A stretch of DNA of 64,000 nucleotides from Streptomyces antarcticus (GTDB lineage: Bacteria > Actinomycetota > Actinomycetes > Streptomycetales > Streptomycetaceae): NCBI RefSeq assembly GCF_026627255.1, contig NZ_JAPNLM010000008.1, positions 186,001 to 250,000 on the forward strand, in the 5' to 3' direction. Positions 1 to 6,972 of the stretch are shown in pieces. Position 1 is the stretch's first letter. Each line of letters begins with the position of its first letter. The notes under the pieces were generated by a model, which was given only the letters and a program-made list of their open reading frames with translations, did not search any database and was not told the DNA's origin. The position numbers and the translations under genes were made by a program.

Positions 1-537
1 CACCTCGTATCCGACGCCGTCGAGCTGGAGGAAGACCAGCCCGGGCGGGGCCGCGCCGGCTCCCGGCGCCCCGGTCCGGCGGCGGCGCCGGTCGGCGAGG
101 CGGTAGAGCCGCCTGCGGTACGCCTCGTCGTCGCGTACGGCGAGCGCGGTGGAGGTCGCCGACGCCACCGCGGACATCACCGCGGCGACCACCACCGCGG
201 TGTCGGGGGCCACCTCGCCGCCGGAAGGGACCAGGCTGAGCGCGATCAGCAGCACCGAGCCGTTCAGGAAGAAGACGAGCAGCCCGAGCACCAGCGCGGG
301 CACCAGCAGCAGGGCCCGGACTAGGACGGGCCAGACGAGCGCGCTCAGCAGGCCGAAGACCCCGGCACCCCAGGCGGCGGTCAGCCCGATCTGCGTGACG
401 CTGTCACCGTCGCCGGACCGGAGCCGGAAGTCCGGCAGGATCCCGGCCAGGGCGAGCATCGTGAGGGTGGACACCGCCCAGACGAGGATCACCCGCACCA
501 GGGCGGCGCCCGTGGTCCGCCACCGTCCTCGCAACAC
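1..537 (-). CDS. Partial membrane protein with alkaline-phosphatase/phosphodiesterase-like domain (N-terminal part)
   Basis: Only the first 179 codons are present; the gene continues off the left edge. Reading the minus strand from a GTG at 537 (in-frame stop at 552-550, GAGGCGGG just upstream) gives an N-terminal half with about four hydrophobic helices (roughly residues 11-32, 50-70, 72-100 and 112-132), then a basic linker with an RRRRR run. The last residues are LVFLQLDGVGYEV, which resembles the first metal-binding strand of type I phosphodiesterase/nucleotide pyrophosphatase proteins. This arrangement is typical of actinobacterial proteins often labelled phage holin family although they carry a phosphatase-like domain. 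The membrane topology is seen directly; the enzymatic family is inferred from one motif. Confidence 0.6.
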   Translation of the reverse strand, partial: MLRGRWRTTGAALVRVILVWAVSTLTMLALAGILPDFRLRSGDGDSVTQIGLTAAWGAGVFGLLSALVWPVLVRALLLVPALVLGLLVFFLNGSVLLIALSLVPSGGEVAPDTAVVVAAVMSAVASATSTALAVRDDEAYRRRLYRLADRRRRRTGAPGAGAAPPGLVFLQLDGVGYEV

Positions 538-692
538 GCCGCACCCGCCTCACCGTCCCGCCCCTTGGGCCCGGCCTCAAGGCTCGCACAACCGCGCTCA
601 CCCGGCCGGGCGACACCGGCCGCGCACGGATGTTCGCGGCCGCAGGTCAGGCACGGTGCGCCCCGGGGCACCGGTCACGCGCGGATACAGGT

Positions 693-762
693 GCCGTCGG
701 TCACGGGCCGTCGGTCACGAGCCGTAGGTCACGAGCCGTAGGTCACGAGCCGTAGGTCACGT
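693..762. repeat. 14-bp tandem repeat, five units, crossing a stop codon
   Basis: Five head-to-tail units of GCCGT(C/A)GGTCACG(G/A/T) run from 693 to 762, with the first two and last three units differing at one base. The repeat covers the last codon and TGA of the gene ending at 757, so the array could have extended or replaced that gene's 3' end. It looks like slippage-generated DNA rather than a regulatory site. Confidence 0.85.
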
Positions 763-1161
763 GCCGTCGTAGCCGGCGGTCGGCATGGACAGCCGGCGGT
801 GCACCTCGGCCTTCATTCCGGAGGTGTAGGCGGGCTCTTCGTACCCCGCGGTCTCCAGCCGTACGCCGCGGCGCCCGCACTCGGCGGCGAACTCCTCGAC
901 GGAGCGCAGCGCCCGGGCCAGCACCCGGTGGTTGGCGGCGACGAACAGGTCGACCTCGCCCGCGTCCACGCCCGACCACAGTCCGCAGTGGTCCGGACGC
1001 GTCCCGTAGACGAGCAGCTGACGCGTCACCACGTAGCCGTGGTCCGCGGCCCAGCGCGCACACATCGCCTGCTGGCTGCGGGTGTCCACGGCGAAGGGAT
1101 CGGCGTCCAGGTCCTCGAGCGGGGTCAGGCTGGCGATAGCGGCCACGCGCAGCTCTTCCAT
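757..1161 (-). CDS. Small diverged serine-resolvase-like protein
   Basis: A 134-residue protein starting at ATG 1161. Residues 25-110 follow the outline of the catalytic domain of serine recombinases: a DTRSQQAMCARWAADHGY segment like the Q-x-x-x-C helix, then GEVDLFVAANHRVLAR like the conserved G-x-v-D-x-v-v-x-x-x-x-R-L-x-R strand, then RRGVRLET like the GV-x-l strand. The catalytic R-x-S near the N-terminus is missing (IASLTPLE in its place) and there is no DNA-binding domain, so recombinase activity is unlikely. Similar short resolvase-fold proteins occur in streptomycetes with no known role. The stop lies inside a tandem repeat. Confidence 0.55.
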   Translation of the reverse strand: MEELRVAAIASLTPLEDLDADPFAVDTRSQQAMCARWAADHGYVVTRQLLVYGTRPDHCGLWSGVDAGEVDLFVAANHRVLARALRSVEEFAAECGRRGVRLETAGYEEPAYTSGMKAEVHRRLSMPTAGYDGT

Positions 1162-1281
1162 GGCCCCCGACCCTACTCGGATCCGGTGCCGGGGAGGAGG
1201 GGTCCGCCGGCTCCGGTTCGGGGCGGATCGGCGGGGCAGCCTCTAGGCTCGGTGGCGGACGTGCGAGGGAGGGAGGCCCGG

Positions 1282-2058
1282 GTGCCGGTCGAGATCACGT
1301 GGTGGGGGCACGCCACATGCACGGTCGAGGACTCCGGGGTGCGGCTGCTGACGGACCCGCTGTTCGCGCGGCGCCTCGCGCACCTGCGGCGGCGGCGCGG
1401 CGCGCTGCCCCCGCCCGAGGCGGCGCTCGCGGACGTCGTGCTGGTGTCGCACCTGCACTCCGACCACCTCCACCTCCCCTCCCTGGCGCTGCTCGCGCCC
1501 GGAACCCGGCTGCTCGTGCCGCGCGGCGCCCGCCGGGCGGTGCCGGGACTGGCCCGGACCGCCGGGCAGCGGGACCTGGCCGTGACGGAGGTCGCGCCGG
1601 GCGACGAGTTCTCCGTACGCGCCGGGGTCCGGGTGCGGGCGGTCAGTGCCCGGCACGACGGACGGCGGCTGCCGTACGGGCCGCAGATCGCGCCCGCGCT
1701 CGGGTACGTCGTCGAGGGTGCGGCTCGCACGTACTTCGCCGGTGACACCGGCCTGTTCGACACGATGGCCGAGGAGGTCGGCCCGGTGGACGTGGCCCTG
1801 CTGCCGGTGGGCGGCTGGGGCCCGTACCTCGGTCCGGGGCACCTGGACGCCGGGCGGGCGGCGCGGGCGCTGGCCGAGCTGGCCCCGGCGGCGGCGGTCC
1901 CGGTGCACTACGGGACGTACTGGCCGATCGGGATGGACGCGGTGCGGCCGCACGAGTTCCACGCGCCGGGCGAGGAGTTCGTGCGCCGCGCGCGGCGGCT
2001 CGCGCCCAAGGTGACGGTACGGGCCCCCGCGCACGGCGAGCGGGTGCGGCTGCCGTGA
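1282..2058 (+). CDS. MBL-fold metal-dependent hydrolase (UlaG/NAPE-PLD-like)
   Basis: A 258-residue metallo-beta-lactamase-fold enzyme. The HxHxDH metal motif is seen as HLHSDH at residues 57-62, followed by FAGDTGLF and VPVHYGTY, which supply the remaining metal ligands in this family. The N-terminal ITWWGHATCTVE strand is characteristic of the UlaG/NAPE-PLD-type subgroup (L-ascorbate-6-phosphate lactonase and phosphodiesterase relatives). GTG 1282 is chosen as start because GAGGGAGGGAGG lies 7 bases upstream; the frame is open far upstream but lacks a comparable site. It overlaps the DedA gene by 4 bp, so the two are translationally coupled. The substrate cannot be told from sequence. Confidence 0.85.
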   Translation: MPVEITWWGHATCTVEDSGVRLLTDPLFARRLAHLRRRRGALPPPEAALADVVLVSHLHSDHLHLPSLALLAPGTRLLVPRGARRAVPGLARTAGQRDLAVTEVAPGDEFSVRAGVRVRAVSARHDGRRLPYGPQIAPALGYVVEGAARTYFAGDTGLFDTMAEEVGPVDVALLPVGGWGPYLGPGHLDAGRAARALAELAPAAAVPVHYGTYWPIGMDAVRPHEFHAPGEEFVRRARRLAPKVTVRAPAHGERVRLP

Positions 2059-2705
2059 ACCCGCTCGACCTGGCGGCGGCGGCCGGCCAGTCGCCGCAAT
2101 CCGCCCAGCAGGCACTGGGCTACCCGGCGCTGTTCGTCCTGGTGGCGCTCGGGGCGCTGGTGCCGGTGATCCCCACGGGCGCGCTGGTCAGTTCGGCGGC
2201 GGTGGTGGCGTTCCACCACCAGTCGCCGCCCTTCGGGGTGCTGCTGGTGGTCGGGGTCGCGGCGGTGGCCGCGTTCACCGGGGACATCGCGCTGTACTGG
2301 CTCGGGCAGCGCGGGGTGCGTTCGCGGGGCGGCTCGCGGTGGCTGAAGCGGCTGCGCGGCCGGGCCACGCCCGAGCGGCTGGAGCAGGCGCAGACGAAGC
2401 TGGACGAGCACGGGGTGCTGGTGCTGGTGGTGTCCCGGCTGCTGCCGGCGGGCCGCATCCCGGTCATGCTGGCCTGCCTGCTGGCGGAGCTGCCGCTGCG
2501 GCGCTTCGCCCACGGCGACGCCCCGGCCTGTCTCGCCTGGGCGGCCGCGTACGGTCTGATCGGCATCCTGGGCGGCTCGCTCTTCTCGGAACCGTGGAAG
2601 GGCGTGGCGCTGGCCGTCGTCCTGACCCTGCTGATCAGCGCGGGCCCGGCGCTCTGGCGGTGGCTCAGGCCGGACCGGTCCGACGGGGCGGCCGGCCCGG
2701 TCTGA
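2055..2705 (+). CDS. DedA-family (VTT domain) membrane protein
   Basis: A 216-residue polytopic membrane protein whose GTG start overlaps the stop of the MBL-fold gene. Hydrophobic segments are seen at about residues 25-50, 60-82, 140-165 and 175-198. The segment VSRLLPAGRIPVMLACLL corresponds to the conserved R-x3-P-x-R re-entrant helix of the DedA/VTT family, and FTGDIALYWLGQRG to the acidic-residue helix before it. DedA proteins are now regarded as lipid transporters or scramblases in the cytoplasmic membrane. The pairing with an NAPE-PLD-like hydrolase makes a lipid-related substrate attractive, but that is inference. Convergent with the amidase. Confidence 0.85.
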   Translation: MNPLDLAAAAGQSPQSAQQALGYPALFVLVALGALVPVIPTGALVSSAAVVAFHHQSPPFGVLLVVGVAAVAAFTGDIALYWLGQRGVRSRGGSRWLKRLRGRATPERLEQAQTKLDEHGVLVLVVSRLLPAGRIPVMLACLLAELPLRRFAHGDAPACLAWAAAYGLIGILGGSLFSEPWKGVALAVVLTLLISAGPALWRWLRPDRSDGAAGPV

Positions 2706-2874
2706 CGGGGCGGCGACGCTGCGGGCCGACGACGCGGGCCGACGACGTGGCGGCGGGCGGCGCGCCATGGCGGCGGCCGCAGGGGCGGACCCACAGTGCG
2801 GGAGACCGTTGTCCTGTCCGCTGTTGACGGGGGGAATGTCCGATGCGTGTTCGTCGTACCGTCGCGGGTCCGCG

Positions 2875-4287
2875 TCACTCGGGGAGGACGGGCCTGCGGC
2901 CCGCCCACGGCCGCACGGCTTCCAGCTGTGCGGCCACCCCCACGAGGGTGGTCTCGTCGTGCTCCCGGCCCACCAGCTGGACCGCCAGCGGCATCCCGTC
3001 CGCCCCTGATCCGGCGGGCACGGAGGCGGCGGGATTGCCCGTGACGTTCCACAGCGCGGTGTACGCGATCATCGGGAACGAGCGGGCCATCGCACGGAAC
3101 AGGCCCGCGCCGTCCAGGGCACCGACACGCCGCGGCCGTACGGCGAGGGTCGGGGTCAGCAGCACGTCGACCTCCTCGAACACCCGGTTCGCGCGGACGG
3201 CCATCCGCTCCCCGGCGCGGACCGCCCGCTCCACGACGGCCTCGGGTGCCAGCCGGGCCAGCCGCAGCGTCTGCCGGGTGCGCCGCTCCAGGAGCTCCGG
3301 CCGCTCCATCGCCGCCGCCTCGGACCGGACCCCGCCGCCGAACTGCGGGAGGAACGCCGCCGTGGTGTCGGGGTAGCGCGGGTCGACCGGCCGCACGTCG
3401 TGGCCCAGCTCGCGCAGCGCCCGTACGGTCTCGCGCAGGGCCCGTACGTGGTCGGGGTGCGGGCGTACGCCGGGCACCGCGGCCTTCGCCGAGTACCCGA
3501 TCCGCAGCCTGCCCGGGTCGGTGGACGCCGCCGCGGTGAAGCTCGTACGGGTGGGCCGCGCGGTCCAGCGGTCTCCGGCGGCGGGTCCGCTGAGGACGTC
3601 GTACAGGACGGCGCTGTCCAGCACGGTGCGGGTGAGCGGTCCCACGGTGCCCAGGGCGTACCACAGGTGCGGGTGGGGGGCGGTGGAGACGCGGCCCCGT
3701 TGCGGCTTGAGGCCGAACAGGCCGCAGCAGGCCGCCGGGATGCGGATGGAGCCGCCCCCGTCGCCGCCGAGCGCGGCGGCGACCAGGCCGGCCGCGACGG
3801 CGGCCGCGCTGCCGCCGCTCGAGCCGCCGGTGGTCCGGGCGGTGTCCCAGGGGTTGCGGGTGTAGCCGTGGGCCGCCGACTCCGTGAACGGCCACTGGCC
3901 GAACTCCGGCATGGCGGTCTTGCCGATGATCACCGCGCCGGCCGCCCGCAGCCTGCGCACCGCCTCGGAGTCGCCTACGGCCGGGGTGCGGTTGGCGGCG
4001 CCGCCGAAGGTCGTCACTTCGCCTTCGACGTCGAGCTCGTCCTTGACCGCGATCGGCACGCCCTCCAGGGGGCCGGCGTCCGCGCCGGACGCGCGTGCCG
4101 CGTCCCGGGCGTCCGCCTCGGCCAGGGCCCGGTCGGCGCGGACCACGCGGAACGCGCCCAGGTGGCCGTCGATCCGCGCGGTGCGGCGCAGCGAGGCCTC
4201 CACCAGCCGCCGGGCGGTCACCTTGCCCGCGCGGACGAGTTCGGCCTGCCGCGCGACCCCCAGGTACAGCAGCTCCGCGTCGTCCAT
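2875..4287 (-). CDS. Amidase (amidase-signature family)
   Basis: A 470-residue amidase-signature hydrolase that cleaves an amide to acid plus ammonia; the natural substrate is unknown. The Ser-cisSer-Lys triad is visible as K82 (IAVKDEL), S156 (within TTGGSSGGSA) and S180 (GGDGGGSIRIPA), with the spacing expected for the family. The glycine- and serine-rich signature runs from about residue 152 to 182. The start is ATG 4287, preceded by GGGAGG 7 bases upstream. The gene stands alone, convergent with the DedA gene. About 250 bp separate it from the next minus-strand gene; that gap holds a short direct repeat of CGGCGGAGTCGTC and nothing else I can name. Confidence 0.9.
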   Translation of the reverse strand: MDDAELLYLGVARQAELVRAGKVTARRLVEASLRRTARIDGHLGAFRVVRADRALAEADARDAARASGADAGPLEGVPIAVKDELDVEGEVTTFGGAANRTPAVGDSEAVRRLRAAGAVIIGKTAMPEFGQWPFTESAAHGYTRNPWDTARTTGGSSGGSAAAVAAGLVAAALGGDGGGSIRIPAACCGLFGLKPQRGRVSTAPHPHLWYALGTVGPLTRTVLDSAVLYDVLSGPAAGDRWTARPTRTSFTAAASTDPGRLRIGYSAKAAVPGVRPHPDHVRALRETVRALRELGHDVRPVDPRYPDTTAAFLPQFGGGVRSEAAAMERPELLERRTRQTLRLARLAPEAVVERAVRAGERMAVRANRVFEEVDVLLTPTLAVRPRRVGALDGAGLFRAMARSFPMIAYTALWNVTGNPAASVPAGSGADGMPLAVQLVGREHDETTLVGVAAQLEAVRPWAGRRPVLPE

Positions 4288-4535
4288 GTGCGCGCCTCCC
4301 GGGGACGGACCGGACCTCGGGTGGGGTTCGGTTCGCACGGTGTTGTCCACAGGTGTCGTCCGGTCCGGCGGAGTCGTCCGGCGGAGTCGTCCTGCTGGGG
4401 TGATCTTGAGCAGCGAACGGAGCGTATCCGCCGTGCGGTGCCCGCACAATGACGCGGGCGTCCGCCCCGGGGCGCGGAGGCTGCGGCGGTGAGGGCGGGC
4501 GGCTGCGGCGGGGAGGACGGGCGGGCGGGCCGGCG

Positions 4536-5762
4536 TCAGGCGAGCCCCCGCAGGACGGACCCGAGCCGCTCCAGGGACCGCCGTACGTACGGGAGTTCCA
4601 GCGGGTCCCGGGCGGTGAGCGCGGCCAGCCGCTCCTCGGGGTCCGCGCCCAGCAGCGGCCCGGTCGACAGCCTGACCCGCGGCGCGACCGACTCGTCCGC
4701 GAACCGCTGCCCGCCCGGGGTGGGCGCGCCGAGGCGGCCGCCGAGCCAGTCCTCCAGTTCCATGGCGTCGCCGACCCCCTGCCGGGCGAGTCCGGCGCGC
4801 AACGGGGTCAGATCGGCGTACACGTGCCGGCCGGCCTGCGGGGGCCTGGCCAGCGCCCCGACGGCGAGCAGCTCGCGGTGTGCGGCGGCGGCCACCGCGC
4901 CGTGCAGGGCGGCGGACGCGCGGGCCCGCTCGGCGACGGCGACCGGCTCGTCGAGGGCGTACGCGGCGGCTCCCGCGACCGGTCCGGCCGTGAACGCGCC
5001 GGTCGCGGTGAGGACGTCGAGGGTGCGGGCGCGCAGCCAGGTCCCGCGCGGGGTGTCGGGGAAGCGGACCACGGCGGCCGGCCAGCCCGCGGGCAGCAGC
5101 GCCACGGCCAGGTCGACCAGGACGGCGGCCTGGTCGGGGAGCATCTCGGCGGGACTCAGGATTAGGGTCTCGTGCGGCCGGTGCAGGGTGTCGCGCCAGC
5201 TCTCGTCGCTGACGACGAACAGCCCGGCCGACTCGGCGGCCTCGCAGGCCTCGCGGAGCATCTCCGGCGGCGGCACGGTGGCGGTCGGGTCGTCGGCGAC
5301 CGACAGCAGCAGGAGGCGCGGGTCGCCGCCTTCGGCGCGCACCCGTCGTACGGTCTCCAGCAGCGCGTACGGGTCCGGTACGCCGCCGCACTCGGCCGGG
5401 GTCGGCACGTGGTAGGCCCGTCGTCCCAGCAGCCGGACCTGCGGCGTCCACCAGGCGGGACAGGGGCGGGGCAGCAGCACGTCACCCCCGTACGCGCCGA
5501 TCAGCGCGAGCAGCAGCGCGGGCGCGCCGGGGCCCGCGGTGACGTTCTCCGGGGTGGTCGCCAGCCCCCGCCGCCCCCAGTACCGGCAGGCGGCCTCGCG
5601 TACGGACCTCCCGCCGCCGACGGGCTCGGGCGCCGCGCGTCCGGCGGCCGCGGCGAGCACCGACACCAGCTCGGGCAGCACGGGCAGGCCCGGCTGGGGC
5701 GCGGGAGGGCCGTACCGGACCGGACCGCGGCCCTCCGCCGTCGTGCGCTGCGTCCCCGCCAC
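4536..5762 (-). CDS. Aminotransferase-like fold-type I protein lacking any lysine (probable pseudoenzyme)
   Basis: A 408-residue protein with the layout of class I/II PLP aminotransferases: an ENVTAGPGAPALLLALIGAY stretch like the cofactor-phosphate site, a region resembling S-x-P-x-NPTG but reading LSVADDPTATVPP (Asn to Asp), and VVSDESWRDTL like the D-E-x-Y strand. Where the Schiff-base lysine motif SFSK belongs the sequence reads VDLAVALLPAGW. There is no lysine anywhere in the 408 residues, so an internal aldimine cannot form. GTG 5762 is chosen because GGAAGG lies 9 bases upstream and a TATAAA -10-like box lies at 5811-5806; the open frame continues to 6050 but that part does not resemble the family. 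Divergent from the methyltransferase. Possible role: ligand binding or regulation. Confidence 0.75.
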   Translation of the reverse strand: MAGTQRTTAEGRGPVRYGPPAPQPGLPVLPELVSVLAAAAGRAAPEPVGGGRSVREAACRYWGRRGLATTPENVTAGPGAPALLLALIGAYGGDVLLPRPCPAWWTPQVRLLGRRAYHVPTPAECGGVPDPYALLETVRRVRAEGGDPRLLLLSVADDPTATVPPPEMLREACEAAESAGLFVVSDESWRDTLHRPHETLILSPAEMLPDQAAVLVDLAVALLPAGWPAAVVRFPDTPRGTWLRARTLDVLTATGAFTAGPVAGAAAYALDEPVAVAERARASAALHGAVAAAAHRELLAVGALARPPQAGRHVYADLTPLRAGLARQGVGDAMELEDWLGGRLGAPTPGGQRFADESVAPRVRLSTGPLLGADPEERLAALTARDPLELPYVRRSLERLGSVLRGLA

Positions 5763-6094
5763 CGCGTCCCGCCTTCCGGGCTCGTCCCGTCGACCCGCCC
5801 TGACCTTTATACGATGGTTCACCCCGCCATGCCCGTTGTCGTGCCACGGAGAGGGCGGCCGGCAGCCGACGGGCCGGCGCACCGCTCCGGGCGTCGCGGC
5901 CGACGAGCCCGCCCGGACGTCACCGACGCCACGGCCGGCGACCATCCGCCGCCTCCCTGCCCGCCGCCTCCCTGCCCGCCGCCATTCTTGGCACTTGGCA
6001 CGGCACGATGGTGTCCACATGACGAAACGGCCATCTCGAATGACGAACACATCCCTTACGGTGGGGGCATCCCTTCGACGACGAGGAGCCGGCC
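5763..6094. other. Divergent intergenic region
   Basis: Gap of 332 bases between the aminotransferase-like gene and the methyltransferase, read divergently. It holds a minus-strand TATAAA (5811-5806), the only AT-rich hexamer nearby and a candidate -10 for the aminotransferase-like gene, and a short direct repeat of CCGCCGCCTCCCTGC near 5947-5983. CTTGGCACTTGGCAC follows, a repeated TTGGCAC that might serve as a -35 region for the methyltransferase. No small gene is supported. Confidence 0.4.
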
Positions 6095-6913
6095 ATGGAC
6101 GCCGCCAAGGAGACCGCCGTCTACACCCACGGCCACCACGAGTCGGTGCTGCGCTCGCACCGGTGGCGCACCGCGGAGAACTCGGCCGCGTACCTGATCG
6201 GTGAGCTGCGCCCCGGCATGTCGGTGCTGGACGTCGGCTGCGGTCCGGGCACGATCACGGCCGACCTGGCGGAACGGGTCGCGCCGGGCGGCCGGGTCAC
6301 CGCCGTGGACGCCGCCGCGGGCGTCGTGGACCAGGCCCGGCGGTACGCGGCGGAACGCGGCCTGACGGGCATCGAGTTCGCCACGGGCGACGTCCACGCC
6401 CTGGACTTCCCCGACGACTCCTTCGACGTGGTCCACGCCCACCAGGTGCTCCAGCACGTCGGCGACCCGGTCCGGGCCCTGCGCGAGATGCGGCGGGTGT
6501 GCCGTCCGGGCGGGATCGTGGCCGCGCGGGACGCCGACTACGCGGCCATGACCTGGTACCCGGCCACCCCCGGCCTGGACGAGTGGCTGAGCCTGTACCG
6601 CCGGGTCGCCCGCGCCAACGGCGGCGAGCCGGACGCGGGCCGCCGGCTGCGCGCCTGGGCCCGCGAGGCGGGCTTCACCGAGGTCGCGTCCTCGGCGACG
6701 TCGTGGTGCTATGCCACCCCCGGGGAGGCCGCCTGGTGGTCGTCCCTGTGGGCGGACCGTACGACGGCCTCGGCCTACGCGGACATCGCCGCCCGCGGCG
6801 GCCACGCGACGCCCGCGGAGCTGGCCGCCGTCGCCGCGGCCTGGCACGCCTGGGGCGCGGACCCGGACGCCTGGTTCTCGGTCCTGAACGGGGAGGTCCT
6901 GTGCCGGGCGTGA
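6095..6913 (+). CDS. Class I SAM-dependent methyltransferase
   Basis: A 272-residue methyltransferase of the UbiE/COQ5-like group. Motif I is VLDVGCGPGTI at residues 44-54, the acidic residue ending strand 2 is in VTAVDAAAGVV, and motif II/III regions read FATGDVHALDFPDDSFDVVHAHQVLQHV (given here as consecutive family landmarks around residues 93-120). CRPGG follows at about residue 138. These bind S-adenosylmethionine; the methyl acceptor is not predictable. The C-terminal 120 residues are tryptophan-rich (EAAWWSSLWADR), probably the acceptor-binding lid. ATG 6095 has GAGGAG about 10 bases upstream. It is divergent from the lysine-free aminotransferase-like gene and convergent with the DUF5107 gene. 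Confidence 0.88.
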   Translation: MDAAKETAVYTHGHHESVLRSHRWRTAENSAAYLIGELRPGMSVLDVGCGPGTITADLAERVAPGGRVTAVDAAAGVVDQARRYAAERGLTGIEFATGDVHALDFPDDSFDVVHAHQVLQHVGDPVRALREMRRVCRPGGIVAARDADYAAMTWYPATPGLDEWLSLYRRVARANGGEPDAGRRLRAWAREAGFTEVASSATSWCYATPGEAAWWSSLWADRTTASAYADIAARGGHATPAELAAVAAAWHAWGADPDAWFSVLNGEVLCRA

Positions 6914-6972
6914 ACCGCGGCCCCGGCGGGCCTTGAAGCACCCCGCCATCGCGGCCCCGCCGGACCGGCTCC

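Noticed and set aside
757..1161. Mobile element or integrase
   Set aside because: There is no catalytic serine, DNA-binding domain, flanking inverted repeats or target duplication.
799..1281. N-terminal extension of the MBL-fold gene
   Set aside because: The extension overlaps the resolvase-like gene on the other strand, is low complexity and lacks a ribosome-binding site; GTG 1282 has a strong one and matches the family start.
5763..6050. Longer start for the aminotransferase-like gene
   Set aside because: The extra 96 residues are Arg/Gly-rich without similarity to the family, and a promoter-like TATAAA lies within them.
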